Assembly (NCBI RefSeq): GCF_964340395.1
Contig: NC_135566.1
Location: 17,117,501 to 17,181,500, forward strand
Direction of reading: 5' to 3'
DNA: 64,000 bases
Source: Glandiceps talaboti
Lineage: Eukaryota > Hemichordata > Enteropneusta > Spengelidae
The notes beneath the pieces were generated by a model. That model was not told the origin of the DNA, did not search any database, and saw only the letters and a program-made list of their open reading frames with translations. Shown one piece after another: positions 1 to 13,600 of the stretch; within the stretch, counting starts at the first letter, position 1, and every line of letters starts with the position of its first letter. The position numbers and the translations under genes are program-made.

Positions 1-790
1 CTAATTGATATTTTAGTAATTTTTAGTGAATGTATATGTATTGTTGGTTGTTTGATCGAAAAAAAATAATACTCCAGTTGCAGCTAGTTCAGGTTTGAAG
101 GACTTGATTCGATTTCTCGTTTTCGCATTAATGGTTTCTTATCAGTATTGCCATCGTGATCATTTGTTTGTTTTTAAACAGTTTTTTTTTTTGCCAGGCA
201 GTTGTGTGTGATACCTGAAGTTTCATCATGATTTGAACTAGGTTCACATATCTGCCTGTTTCTTTCCAAAATTGTAAGAGTGTTGTTGTACTTGTGAAAA
301 TTGATGTATGGTTGATAGATGATGAGTCAGCATACTATTAATTGGCAGTTTATTGACAAACAAATTAACGGGTCACATCTCTTTCATGACTGTTTACACA
401 CGGACATCAAACCAAGGTGTCCACACGTGCGTATCAATGCAACATAATGATTGAAATTTTTCTTATAAAAGGTTGGGGTATTTTCCCGTCGTAGGGCAAA
501 AATTAACGAAAAATAGCGAAACGTTACGTTACAACTCCTAGAATAAACACAATCACCGAGAAAGTGTTTCTTGCTGGAATAATTGCATGAATGTTATTTT
601 TGACACATAACTGCCAAAAGTACTTTAATTAAAGAGTCGCCGAATTTCATAAACTTATCACATTGTAGATAACGAAATGTGAGAAAACTTGGTGAAGTTG
701 AAGCGTCGAGGAATTCCTATGAAGATTGAAACCATCAAAATTGGATGAAATCGCCATTACGATTACAAGAGATTGGATGTCTCTGTATAA

Positions 791-963
791 GCAAGTGAAC
801 ATGTTTAGCTCTCGTACGCGTGTTCCCTTGCCTATTTTCATTTTCATCTTGTACGAATAAATTTGAACCAAAAAAAGGACAATTTGTGACACACTTCTAT
901 TCTTTGCCACCAACAAAGTTTGTATTGTTCTTGATCTGTAGCACACATCTGTATCTTTACTAT
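791..963 (+). repeat. Direct repeat, copy 1 (173 bp)
   Basis: This 173-bp segment recurs at 1420-1592 with the same length and only a handful of substitutions. Both begin GCAAGTGAAC and end TCTTTACTAT. The DNA between them is not repeated, so this is a spaced direct duplication. The short open frames inside are the same frame in both copies and are unlikely to be genes. Confidence 0.85.
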
Positions 964-1419
964 TATACAACCTGCAATGTTTCTATCTCGCAATTTTCTA
1001 ATCAAAGAAGACGATCTGCAACAGTAGATAATGTAACGTCGTAACTGGTTATTGTTCTAGACAACGTCATATTGTGAAGTGTAGCTTCTATTAACGTATT
1101 TGTTTTAACTATCTTTATTTTCTTGAGGTGTCATGTTAAGTTCGTCTGGCTAAACGGCTAAAGCCCCTCGGCGGTTTGCTATCAACGATGTTGACGTCAC
1201 ATATACGCGGCACCGTTTCATCAAGTTTGCCGAGTCACATTGTCTTAAACTTTGAAAGGCGTATAACTTCAAAAACCCTTCTTACATCTATCATTAGTGA
1301 TATATTAGGATGGTTATAAATTATCGATGTGCGGCATGTATGAAAAAAACACACCTTGTTGTCCAGTATATAAATAACGCAAATCCCCACCATAGTTCTC
1401 CTTACAAACGTCAATTTAA

Positions 1420-1592
1420 GCAAGTGAACAGGTTTAGCTCTCGTACGCGTGTTCCCTTGCCTATTTTCATTTTCATCTTTTACGAATAAATTTGAACCAA
1501 AAAAAGGACAATTTGTGACACACTTCTATTCTTTGCCACCAACAAAGTTTGTATTGTTCTTGATCTGTATCACATATCTGTATCTTTACTAT
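1420..1592 (+). repeat. Direct repeat, copy 2 (173 bp)
   Basis: Second member of the pair with 791-963. Low divergence between the members points to a fairly recent duplication or insertion of the same short element. Confidence 0.85.
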
Positions 1593-2118
1593 CATCTCAA
1601 CGACGTACCCAGTAGTGATTACTCTGCAACGAATGTGTTTACGGTTACTGTGCAGCAAACAATGCAAGTCATTGAGTGTCTTTGCAACACACCTGCTAGG
1701 AGCCAACGCTACACTTAACGATATCCATTAGCACCTGTCTCTGTCGGGGTGTAACAAACTGAAATCGGGTTTATAAAGTTGAACCTGCAGGACAGGAAAA
1801 TCAAACTGACACCCCCTCCCCCCATTGAAGATTCGAGGGAAGATAATTCAAGTTAAAGGAAAGACTGGAGTGATAATTCTGATGAAGTGACTCTTGTAAG
1901 ATATTTACAAGAATACATATATTATCTCAGTCGACATATTGTAAACTGTATTCTTTTATTTACGAACCACATACATACCATGTACCAAGAAGTGATTCTC
2001 ACAATATCATCACGCTCATATAGCTTTCATTTTTCAAAATTGTGTATTTGCGACGAAATAAACAAATAACGTACGACTTATTTATATATGTACGTTTATT
2101 TACATAAAGAAATGGTTT

Positions 2119-2147
2119 GTACTATCATAGACAGTCTATGGTACTAT
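2119..2147. repeat. 15-bp palindrome flanked by 7-bp direct repeats
   Basis: A perfect palindrome CATAGACAGTCTATG (2126-2140) is bracketed by two exact copies of GTACTAT (2119-2125 and 2141-2147). The arrangement looks like a tiny insertion with a target-site duplication. It shares the core ATAGACAGT with the palindrome at 10066-10104. Confidence 0.6.
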
Positions 2148-2497
2148 ACAGTAAGACAGTTTTAACCATAGGTCTAAAAAAAACCCACAAGGCTACGACT
2201 TAAAACAGCAACTTCTGAATGAACTATTGAGGGCGCTGTACCACGGGGCGCGGTCAGTGACTAGTGCAGTCATTCAATCTTGACGACTATGGAACTACCT
2301 TTGAGATAATAATCTATGTATAAGGTGGATAAAGTCTCACTACTAAAGAAAAGAAAGAAACAAAGTGAGTTTTCAACTATTGTCACCTATGATAAATCTA
2401 TGGTATCCCACAATTGGATAATGGGTTGGCTTATAGCTATTTTTGATTTACCCACCACATACCCTGTACGTACTACCATAATGTGTTTCACCCTTCA

Positions 2498-2539
2498 CGT
2501 TAACCTCAGACCACTAATAATAGTGGTCTGAGCGTTAAC
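2498..2539. repeat. 28-bp palindrome flanked by 7-bp direct repeats
   Basis: The arms CTCAGACCACTA and TAGTGGTCTGAG (2505-2532) are flanked by exact CGTTAAC repeats at 2498-2504 and 2533-2539. The same arms recur at 26466-26488, 31998-32030 and 59704-59736. Confidence 0.7.
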
Positions 2540-2949
2540 ACATTCACGTTTTTATCACCCGACAAATTATTGAAATAATACACTACACAACCAAATCCGT
2601 GAATTTGAATCAATTATATGTTGCTGTGTAACCGAATGATCAACGGAATACTTATTCTTGTTTCTATATAGTGACTTTTTTTCTGTTCTCACACATCTAG
2701 TGAATGTTTTATCACAGCCACAAACATGTCAGGTGGTTTTGCAACAAAATCACTGTACTGTAATATAAGTACAAGTAAAGTTATACATGTATCTCTTTGA
2801 CCACAGCCAACTAGTAATAGTTGCTTGTAAAAAGTTCTACTTAGGAAATGAATCTCAAATTTGTTGACGTCTCATGTGCACCATCACGGATGTATTACAA
2901 TGGCTACCTTGTGTGTACAGTGGTGTCAAAAGGAATTTGTTAATTTGGG

Positions 2950-3044
2950 TATAAAGGCACTCACTCATTGATAACAGACATCAGTCAGCAACTTTAGGGT
3001 TATTGCCTTTCGTCTCTGTTCTTTGTGTTAAAGCTACAAATAAA
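2950..3044 (+). other. TATA box to AATAAA module, possible solo LTR remnant
   Basis: A TATAAAG motif at 2950-2956 is followed about 90 bp later by AATAAA at 3039-3044. No coding frame lies between. That spacing is typical of the promoter and poly(A) signal inside a retrotransposon LTR, but I could not find convincing LTR ends or a target-site duplication. Confidence 0.2.
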
Positions 3045-3661
3045 GTGTTTTTTGAAACTGTTTTGTTATATTGACTAAGACTTACTTGTAATAATGTATA
3101 CCCTGAACAGTATTGAATCACCCGTGAGTAAACTTATTTTGTGTATCTGTACACATAATATGCTACAACAGATCCAATCAAATAGATTTTTTGGGTATGC
3201 ACCTAAATTCACCGCACTAATGCAATCGTGAATGAACTTCAAGCCCATTCACCTTTAAATTGAATAAGACAGTAGCCAACCAATGTGATTATTTCATCAA
3301 AACATTTAATCACAAACATATCAGCCAATTATGAGCACTTCGTATGTATTTACAACATCGCTGGTGAAAAGATGTGTTGGTATTTTATAAGTTATTCGTA
3401 TTTACAGAACACAGTTGAAAAACATCCCTATATAGCAAAAGATATGTTATTTCCATGAAAGCCTTGAGACAAATTAACTACATCACTTGCTGGGCCATAG
3501 GCTGAGTTTAGACATTGTTTCAACTTTTTTTTTTTTTGGGGGGGGGGGATAAATTTTGCTGCATACATAAAGGCACTAGTAATATCTGCTTACTGAAGCA
3601 AACCTAACAATTCCTTGCTATTAACAGAACTCACAACCTGATATTCAGGTATACTGTATGA

Positions 3662-3747
3662 TAGACTCTCTCACAGCCTTGTGAGCGTCGCTAGCAGAAA
3701 ACAGCCTCTTTCTGCTAGTGACGCTCCTGAGGCTGTGAGAGAGTCTA
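3662..3747. repeat. Long hairpin, 39-nt arms with 8-nt loop
   Basis: The arm 3662-3700 pairs with 3709-3747 around an 8-base loop, with only a few mismatches. It starts TAGACTCTCTCACAGCC and ends with the reverse complement. This could be a foldback MITE or, less likely, a transcribed hairpin RNA. Confidence 0.8.
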
Positions 3748-4744
3748 ACTATAATATGAATGATTCAATGACACAATTTGCTATACATACACCATGATGT
3801 CAAGGAACCCCTATACACCATCGTATAAACGTGAAGCCATTAAAGAGAACTTTAGCCGGAAGTCAGATTCCACACTTCTGGTTAATATTATTTCTATGGG
3901 CCTCAGACACACATACAGTGGGATTAGCAATATGTATATAATGCAAACAACACTGGAAGATGGTTTGTAATCAACATGGTAGACAACAATAATTTAATTG
4001 CGATTTTCTCTAAGTGAAAAAACTTGTGAACTCAGTTTGTGTGACTTAAAGCTAGTAAATACCGCAAGTTTTCAACACAGCTCAATGTTTTCATGTATTT
4101 TCAAGTCTTTTTTGACAATCCTCAGTGACAATATGAGGTCTACTAAAATGCCCTAATGTACTCGATATTGTGCAATTAATGAATAGTTATATGGGAATTT
4201 TGTTCACAGACTCAACACCCCCCCCCCCCCCCCCCTGAAAAAAATTAAACTGGCTAGGTTAACACTCAAAAACAGCACTGAACTGTAATATACATTTTCT
4301 GTCAATGATAGTAAAAACAATAATAGTACCACTGTAAGACTATGACAGAACCCCCATAACATGTCACTGCAAATGTGGTGCACTCTAGCTAGCACTAGGG
4401 TATTTGCATAAGTACTTGCGGTGTTTCCGATAGCCACACTTTTACAAGGGTAGTGAGTGAAATTGCAGCAAAAATACTGCAAGTGCAAGTGCAAATAACC
4501 TCCAGTTAAACTGGCACTCATATGTTATGGGGGTTCCTTTGTTACTACATTTGTGTATCCAAAATATGCAAAAAATTACTACCATATGTTCTCACGTATC
4601 TTTTGTTTACATGGATCGATCCCATGCTCATCTGCATACAGGTAATGCCATAATGTTTTTGGTATTCCACTTCAGTGCAAATACCACTAGTGGTAGTACG
4701 TGCATACAATGCAATGATACAAATATTCATTCATACTTATCTAA

Positions 4745-5085
4745 TAATTAGATGTTATTGCCCAACATTTTTCTGCATTCAGCCAAAGATAATACAAGTC
4801 ACCTAAGGGGCCTTTGTCACTACAAGTCGCTAGACAAGTAGTGGCAACCCTTAGGTCACAAGTATTTTCTGGTTGAATGAAGAAAAATATTGGAGAATAA
4901 CATAATTATATCGTACAGCCAGTAATATCAAAGAAAAATTGTGGCAATTTTGAATGTTTTGACTCGCATTCGAACACAGCAGGAACAGTGATGTAGACAC
5001 GTGTTGTCGTGTCGTAGAACGACCAGAGTATACATTCCATATTTTTTGTTCAACTTGGTTCGTTCATGCATGGTATAATGTGTGT
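4745..5085. mobile_element. Foldback MITE-like repeat, family 2, copy 1
   Basis: The first 160 bp form an inverted repeat: 4745-4820 pairs imperfectly with 4836-4906 (ATTCAGCCA against TGGTTGAAT, with AATATTTTTCTTC-type ends). The element continues to about 5085. Related sequence lies at 45165-45475 and, in opposite orientation, at 48225-48595. No coding capacity is visible. Confidence 0.6.
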
Positions 5086-5918
5086 TACATAACAATAATA
5101 ATTAAAAGATTCATCACAATTTTGTCAGTTAAATTTTAAATAGGGCACATCAATGTGTTCAACAAAAACCATGCAATTACGACTGTCTGAATGGCAGGCA
5201 CACCACAAATCAGATGTAATTGGAAAATGGCTGAGTTATCCTGTATTATTCTGCCTCCCTATATAAACACAATATCAAAACTAAAAAGGTAAACTCCAGT
5301 AAGTAGGGCTTAAACTGAAGGTGGTCATTAGAACAACGATTACAGGAGGCCATATTCCCGTTTTTCAAAACACAAACGGTTGTATTATTTCACCTCTAGG
5401 GACACTATTTGAAAGCAGATTTTCATCCATTAAATATGGTAGCATACTTTGAAAGTCATCTTTTTCTAGCTTTTCATGGCAAAAATCAATGGTAATTTCA
5501 GCCAATTCATAGGCATGTACAGTTCTGTTTTGTTTGTTCGTCTTTGATCATATTATATTTAGGAACTAGAGTTGTCCATTCTCACAGGTCAATACTTCAA
5601 AACACAGCTCAGTTTGTTTCCGCAGGTTGACGACACAGAGTTGCTGAACATCATGAGGAGTTAGTCACTGGACCAAGTTGACGGCTTCTTGTATGGTAGA
5701 ATGTCTGATGTTCAAGATGAAAATATCAAAATACCAATTTGAAATTGGTTGCCAAGTGTGTAACTAGAATATGGTGTACCGCTGTAATTGTGCGTTTCTT
5801 TTGAGATGTCTTCTAACCCAGTCCAGGTGCAACCATCTTTATATTGACCCCTGACCCCTACATGTACGACTATTACTTACTACATCTACATAAATACATG
5901 TAGTTATCAGTTATTGCT

Positions 5919-5924
5919 TTTAAT
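5919..5924 (-). promoter_or_regulatory. Possible POLDIP2 poly(A) signal (ATTAAA)
   Basis: On the minus strand an ATTAAA hexamer lies about 140 bases past the POLDIP2 stop codon. It is a common variant poly(A) signal. No canonical AATAAA was noticed closer, but the call rests on the hexamer alone. Confidence 0.25.
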
Positions 5925-6063
5925 TCATCTGTGATCACTTCTCGGTTGACTTGTCACACCATAGTCCTTAGTCTTAAAGTCCCAGACAATACAATGTCAT
6001 TATATCGGCAAGTTTTCTAAACATTCATATTGTGTATGTCTCTTTTCAACTGTTCAGTGTCCT

Positions 6064-9000
6064 CTATCCAAAATAGCCATGTGGACTGGATGAACCGTCG
6101 TGTTTACTTTCCAGTGAGAACGGTGGAATTCTACAATCAAAAGTACGTCCATCAGACTTCTCCATTCTGAAGGTACCCCTGAAAATAATAAAAGTACAAC
6201 TCTTTTTATTGTACTCAGTAATGACAGAATAAATACTTTCATATCACACATGCATGAGCCTTAGAATACATCATATGCCATATATTGGAAAGACAAAAGA
6301 TTGTATAGTTTGGCCACTGGGGGCGCTGTTCCACAGCAGCAGATTTGATTGAATGTGTGGGCTCCACACTTAAGACTTTCAACATGAAAAAGCATCTTTT
6401 GAAAATCATTCTTTCACGATTCATTGCAGCCAATAACTTTCTTGGTTACAAATCAGGATAGAGTACACAACTAATACATTTGACCAAGTGTTCCTAAATT
6501 TTGCCAACAACTTTGACAAGACACATAATATTGTAACTACAACAATAAAATAATTCATCTATATTACTTACCACATATGGCCACTAGGTGCTTGTAATGA
6601 TACATGACTACTGTACTGAAATGCAGGCTGATCCTTTGACAGTGTTGGCTCCTAGAGGGGGGTAAAACAGATTGCAATTTGTCTCATATTACTGAGGGAA
6701 GATTGCATAATTTCAGGATGCACCCAGCAATTGCCATTGACATCAAGATACCATAACTATAAACATGTCATATTACATACATATGCATGTGTATTGATTA
6801 TATTTATGTTAGTATAAGAACATGAATAATTCTTAATGTGTAAAAAACCCCACAGAAACTTACTTCGACCCTGTGGTACTTTGACCATGCCCTTCATTTG
6901 ATGTGTGTTCTCAGACACCAAAAGTTTTGTTTAGAGGACAAGTTCCAAATTCTTATAGGCTGCCAAAAATCCCTTACAGTGGCCATATGGATGAGGATTG
7001 GATATTTATTTTGGATTTTTAATTTACAAAACAATTTTATCATGGCTTCCTACTTGAAAAATCAATGTGAAACAAAATAGACCAAGTCTGTGTTTGTAAC
7101 TCAATGCAGTGCAAAAAGCTATAAAAAATGTGTAAAAAGTTTGTTATTGTACTTATAATAAAAATTTTTTTTTTTTTTACAAATTTAATAATTTTCTACA
7201 ACTTATTGAGTTACAAACAGACTTGGCATATATTGTTTCACACTGATTTTTCAAGTAGGAAGCCATGATAAAATTGTGGCCTCTTTAAAAGTGAATACAA
7301 CAAATCTGGTTTGCTACTCAAGTCATCTCATAATGGATATTAGTCTGTACACAGATACTAACCTGTCCTACCACTCCCCTTCCTCTCACAGTCTCCAATG
7401 TTCCAGATAAACTAAAAATTCTCCAATGCCTTTCTCTTAGCTGTACAGTTTCATCTCCTAAGTTTTCCAATCTAATGCAGTACCTCCACTGTAGAATAGA
7501 TAAAAACAAAGTCATTATTACATCATTGTATTTGTTACTTGAGGACCCTATGTGTGTATTTATGTATGTATGTATGTATGTATGTATGTATGTATGTATG
7601 TATGTATGTATGTATGTATGTATGTACGTACATATGCATGCATGTATGTATGTACATACATACGTACGTATGTGTTTGTGTGTGTGTATGTATGTTTGTA
7701 CATGTACATGTGTATATGTGTGTGCGCGCACGTGTGTTCGTGTGTGTTGTCTAATACAGGATGTAATATTTTGTTGTCTATTCTCCATTGAAGCTGGATT
7801 GATTTTCATTGTCAATCAGCAGTTTCACTGTAAAGACATTTTTTCTTTGGCAAATGAGCTTCCCACACATGCAAGTGTGCATTCTAAACTATATCCAACC
7901 AACACACAAAATGTTTATTTTTTTAGTTCAACTTACCCAATAAACATGTGAATTCTGTGATTCCTGTAATGAAAGCAAAAGATACAGTTCAATAAATGTC
8001 CTTCAATCATGGACAATCAGCAATGTCAATTTTGAGTCCTTGTCTTTATTGTACCCTTTTTATTTCTTATATCACTTTGGTGAAATATCAGTTGAAAAAG
8101 CAGGGGGAGGGGGAAGAGGAGAAGAGGAGGGGGTCTGTACATGTATTTCCGAGATTACAGTAACATAGTCTACCTCCTATAAGATTGGTTCAATGTAAGT
8201 GTACAGATAGATGGTCTCAAATCCTGAGCTAGCCTCTATTGAATTTGGATCCATTTGTGATGACACTGTGTGGAAAGGAAAGGTTAACTGGAAAGAGTAT
8301 TATGGCAAAGATGATTTATAAACAGTGGCTATGTACTGACCAGAAAATGGTTATGCAGATGATATAGCTTATATATAAGTAATTCTGATAGAAGCTATAT
8401 TTATAAACTTGTTATGAAACATGAATACCAGTTGTATACCGGCCACAAGGTAAGTAATTCACATTGTCACATATGTATTGGAGATTACGTGCACTGGTGT
8501 GTGTGTATGCTAGTGGTATTTACACTGCAGTCCAATACCGAAAACATTATTGCATACCTGCATGCAAATTATATGCAAATGACGATATGATCATTTGCAC
8601 TGTATGAGTTTTATGGAAATCTGCTGTTTCAGATAAACATATTATGTAATAATAACAGAACCCCATGCCACGTAAGTACCAGTGTGGGAGTATTTGCACT
8701 CATGTTTGCAGTGTTTTCTGCTGCACTTTCACTTCACAACACTTGTGAAAGTCCTGCTGTATGTCACACCTTGCACTCGCCTGTCATAGGGTTGTCATAT
8801 TATCACCTATACAAATAATTCTGATGACAACAACATGTGTAAACTTGCTTTTCAACATACTTTGACACAACCAATAATTTCATTATACAATATTTAGAGT
8901 GGTTTAAGCTGACTATTTTTTTAATCAAGAGACGATACCAACTAAAGTCAAATAAAACCTTGACTAAACTATAACAGTATAATGTTAATGTCAATGCAGG

Positions 9001-10661
9001 CATTTGATTCTATTTTAGTTGATGGCACACAAGGTTTCTTTGACATTTTGGTATACATGACTACATGCAAATCATGCTATCGAATCAATATTTATTAAGT
9101 GAGAATGAATATTCATGGTCTCTGGGTTCATACTTAGTAATTAAATTTCTACTCACAGAGTCAAAATATTTCTTGGAAGTTAATCCAAACTTCCGCCGAC
9201 GTCTTGTCATCATCGCTAGGGGTGTACTACAATGGACTATTTGTCACGCGTATCAGAAGAGACACTGTAAATGAGGTTGAGAGAAACAGTTGTGATCTCC
9301 ATGCCTGCATCCCGCATTAGTGACAAATAGCCCATTGTAGTACACCCCTGACAATGCTGGCGAGATGTCGGCGAAAATTTGGGATTCGCTTACGAAAAAA
9401 TATTTTGACTCTGTGAGCAGAAATTTCAGTACTAAACATTTATTATGCCTAAATACCATACTTCAGTTCTGCAAATAGCATGCAATGTATTCAATATTCT
9501 TCAAAAAGAAGAAGAATACTACAGTCAGGTATCTTTAATATACAGTAAAATTTACCCTCAAAAACACTAAACTCAGTTTCACCTCTTTCACAGTCAATAG
9601 CTATTTGTTGGATTTACACAATACTATTCATATACTTACTCTACAACCCATATAAAACGGAATCACTGTTACTCTAACAGATTCTGTAGTTTCTCTATGT
9701 ACATCGGATAATTCTAACCAGGGGTGGTTCTTTTCTTGCCAGGCTCTCAGTGTTTCTTTAGCTGTAAATGGTGGGTCTGACAACAGAATAGATAGTCACA
9801 GTATAAGGTACTTAGTAAATTTATAATGAAAAGTAATCAAACTGCAAAACAGGGAATGGATGCAAGTATTTGTAGAGATAGTTGATAAGTGCCTCCTCTC
9901 AAAACATTACTATGATCTTTTGAGTCCAAAACGTCTTAACCATGTGTGTCGTCTTTTGTGAAAACAGTGAGATCACACATGGGTTAGTTCTTCCTGTCAA
10001 AGTAGGAACGTTTTGATACAAAGGTTCTTACCAAATGTGATTTTCTCCCAAGTCACAATTCAGCCATAGACAGTAGAGAAGAATTTCTTCTCCACTGTCT
10101 ATGGTTCAGCCAATTCTTTTTGCAGCTCAATTAATTTTCAGTGTGAGTGAGACTTTGTTAAAACAGACATCAATATATGTCAACAACAACTCGAAATAAA
10201 TATTCAATCTAGAGCGACGTACATATACCAGTATATACTTACATTGTACGCATACTCAAGCCACTTGGGTGAAACACATCCTGAGATGCACAGAAGTTTT
10301 TACACTTCTTTCTCACATGTGATTAACATTGCTTGCCATGAACAAATACGCCAGTGAGTTCAGATTTGTTTACACCTGTTTATAGTTGTCCAAAAATGAA
10401 TCTATTTTTAATACTTTTATCTAATTCTTGTGGGTTTTTACTAGATCTGCTGTTTAGCGTATTTGGGGAACAGGGTATGAAATGTAGAACTACAAAGCAC
10501 CAACATGAGATTGAAACTATCACATTTTGTTTTGTTATTACGTATGATACATACATACATACATACATACATACATACATACATAGATACACACACACAT
10601 ACATACATACATACATAAATACACACACATACATACATACATACATACATACATACATACA

Positions 10662-10697
<36 letters not shown>

Positions 10698-13600
10698 GCT
10701 TCAACAGATGATCTGCCACAAAACTCTTGCAATGTCATAATCGCACATATTCCAGTGATCTCTGCACTTACACTGTTATGGGTGGTAAGTAAGCAGGTAA
10801 ATTCTACCTGAGGTCCCCAAGTCTTTCACATGTAACAAGTTCCCACACTAAAATCATGACACAAGGTATGGAATATGCAAGTTTTACTATATCTCCCCAT
10901 CTCCACCTCAATGTTACCGGGGTTCCCATATCTTAACAAAAACATTGAATACACATGTGGTGACATTCTATTACTGTGTAATACATACCATGTCCAAGTT
11001 CATAATGTAAAAACCTATCAAAGAGTTCATGGCTAATTGGACTCCTTTCAGGAGATGCATAGGGAAGGACGTCTTCATGTGCAACATAATCTAACCCTAA
11101 TGATGAACACAAAGAAAACAAATCAGTGACAATAGATTTAGAGAAAAAAGAACATATGAATATTTCAAACCAGTAATAAGAAAGCATTATCTTTCTATCT
11201 GTAACACTCACACTGATCAGTGGATGAACATCTCTGTCTGAGAGACAACCATAAATTTACAATTCAATTAAAACAAATGATTAGTTTACATCCTGTCAAC
11301 AGTCGTCCGTGCCTTTTTTGCTATGTTCCATCTAAATCAAAGTTGTCGTCTCGCTCCGTAACACTGAATACTAATGTGTACTGATAGGAACTGCGATTGC
11401 CAAGGCACGAACGTGCCTTCGGAACTCGCTGATCAGTACATGGTTATAGTATTGCTCCGGATCGGAGTGAGGCAACGACTTTAGTTTTAGATAATACGTA
11501 GCAAAAAGGCACGAACAACTGTCAACAGTCTACATAAATCTATATGTATCTGTTAGTGTTACACAGTCTTTTGGTGAATACTTTCCATTTTAGCTGTACT
11601 TGTTTGACCAGATGCAGGTCAAACAAGTAAAGATGTCTCTTACACGTTATGCCTGAGAAACGGACATATGTAAAGTACAAAATATGTCTACTCTAAACAT
11701 ATGTAGTACGACATGTACACCATTGCAAGTCACAATTCTTGTTGCAGCAATACATTTTTTTCATTGACTATGTCCTGGAACTTTAATAATAACCTTTATT
11801 CAAATAATTCGGAAATTTTGTTGAATCGTCACCACAGGAGCAGCGCCCCAGTGTTGAAGAAGCAGGAGGAAACTGCTGGAGTATCTGGGGAAAACCTGAG
11901 TTGTTCAGCAGGGTCAAACTGAGCATCACCCTTCTTACATACAGACCTGGTTAAACTTTAGTCAAACCCAGCCGATGCTTGGCAAGTTCGAACCCAGGCT
12001 GCAGAGCTAACTGCTCGGCCACCGACAACCTTTTAGTGAGGCTTTACAGTGTAGCTACAACACTCAATGTAGACTTTGATAGTCTATTAGTTAACAAAGG
12101 TGAAATTTACCTGGTATTGCATAGAGTGATCTACTATTATCTTGGTTGCCAAGAAAGGTTACAGCTTCAGTTTGCGCCCTCTACAAGTGGAAACAAACAC
12201 AAGAAAAACATTGAAAACAATGCGATACAATAAAAGTCGTTAGCTAGTTTGCCCATGGCACTGAGCTATAACCGTGCTAGCGCTTGTCTACTATGATAAC
12301 TGCCGCAGTCATACTTCCAGTGCTGTGGGCAGGCTAGCTTATGGATCACAAATGGCTTTTATCCTGACCGTGCCCTTTGTGCTCTGGGAACAACAGTATG
12401 GAAATCAATGAAAGCCAGACAAATCACTGGAAATATTAGTACAACAAAGAGACTACAGACAGAAATTATATCTATTGTCTATCTATTGTTCTATATTTCA
12501 CAGTGTCAATCACACCACACAGCATGTACAATGATATCCAATGTATGTTTGCATATGTAAAAGTACTACTGTATATAATTTCCTTGTACTGTTATACATA
12601 GTATCCCCACTGCATCTAATGGTGCAATGATACACTTTGTATAGTCTATCAGCTAGCCCTCGGATGTTCTTCCGATAAAATACGACACACAGCCGAACAA
12701 CGCTATCGAGGATGGAACATCCGAGGTCTAGCGAATGTCATCAGGATATAAATAACTGCCAATCAGAGAACCGTATTAGCGACAAGCACAAACAGAGGAC
12801 AATAGCTAAATTTTCATGCATATTCATCTTAAGGAGGGGCTTGTATAAATAACCACCAATGTGTTAACTGAAATGTGTGAATGACAATGTCTACACACTC
12901 ATCAAACTCACAATTACCATAAACCGATAAGCCATAGTAATGACATAAATGTGTTTGTCAACACTTGCATGCAGAGATTCCCCGAGGTCATAGGTTATTG
13001 AATATATTAAAGTATATATATGCATAGATGGCCCAACCCACCACTCAATGTAATCTCAATGGAATGTCCGGTCTGAAAATGACATTCGCTAGACTGTTCG
13101 GGCAAGCCCTCACATGCGAACTTCGTTCGCTTATAGTTATAGCATCGAAAGAAAGCCTGAACGTCTAGCAGCAAGACTACACTTTGTACTACTTAGATTC
13201 TGAACGTCACAACTGTAGAGTTATTCTACTTCTCTATGATACCTAAGTAGGAGAACTGACATAATGCAGAATACTGCAAACATATAGTGAACATGGCATT
13301 TCTCAAACAAGTCTATGATTACAATCAATTGTCTGTGAGAATGTACTTACGAGATGGACAATCTCTAGAGTCTATGAATACTTGGTAAATAAATTGATTG
13401 TCTGGGAGACTCAGAATGTACTTACAATATATGGACAATCTCTAGAGTCTATTAATACTTGGTAAATTGATTGATTGTCTGTGAGAATGTACTTACAATA
13501 AATGGACAATCTCTAGAGTCTATTAATACTTGGTAATAAGTATGAGTTCTACCACGGACTTCTTTGTTGCCTGACTGAATAGGTTCACCTCCACTGTCTG

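Larger units (their letters stand above)
1..6063. other. Intergenic region, no gene recognised
   Basis: I found no exon with homology here. The open frames are short, start in repeats and lack splice context. The stretch holds a 173-bp direct repeat pair, two mini-palindromes with 7-bp flanking repeats, a long hairpin near 3.7 kb, a TATA-to-AATAAA module near 3.0 kb, and one copy of a foldback MITE family (4745-5085), each listed separately. Homopolymer G/C runs occur near 3538 and 4217. Confidence 0.6.

Noticed and set aside
11984-12021. tRNA gene
   Set aside because: A- and B-box-like motifs are only 15 bases apart and no cloverleaf closes; kept only as a SINE remnant.
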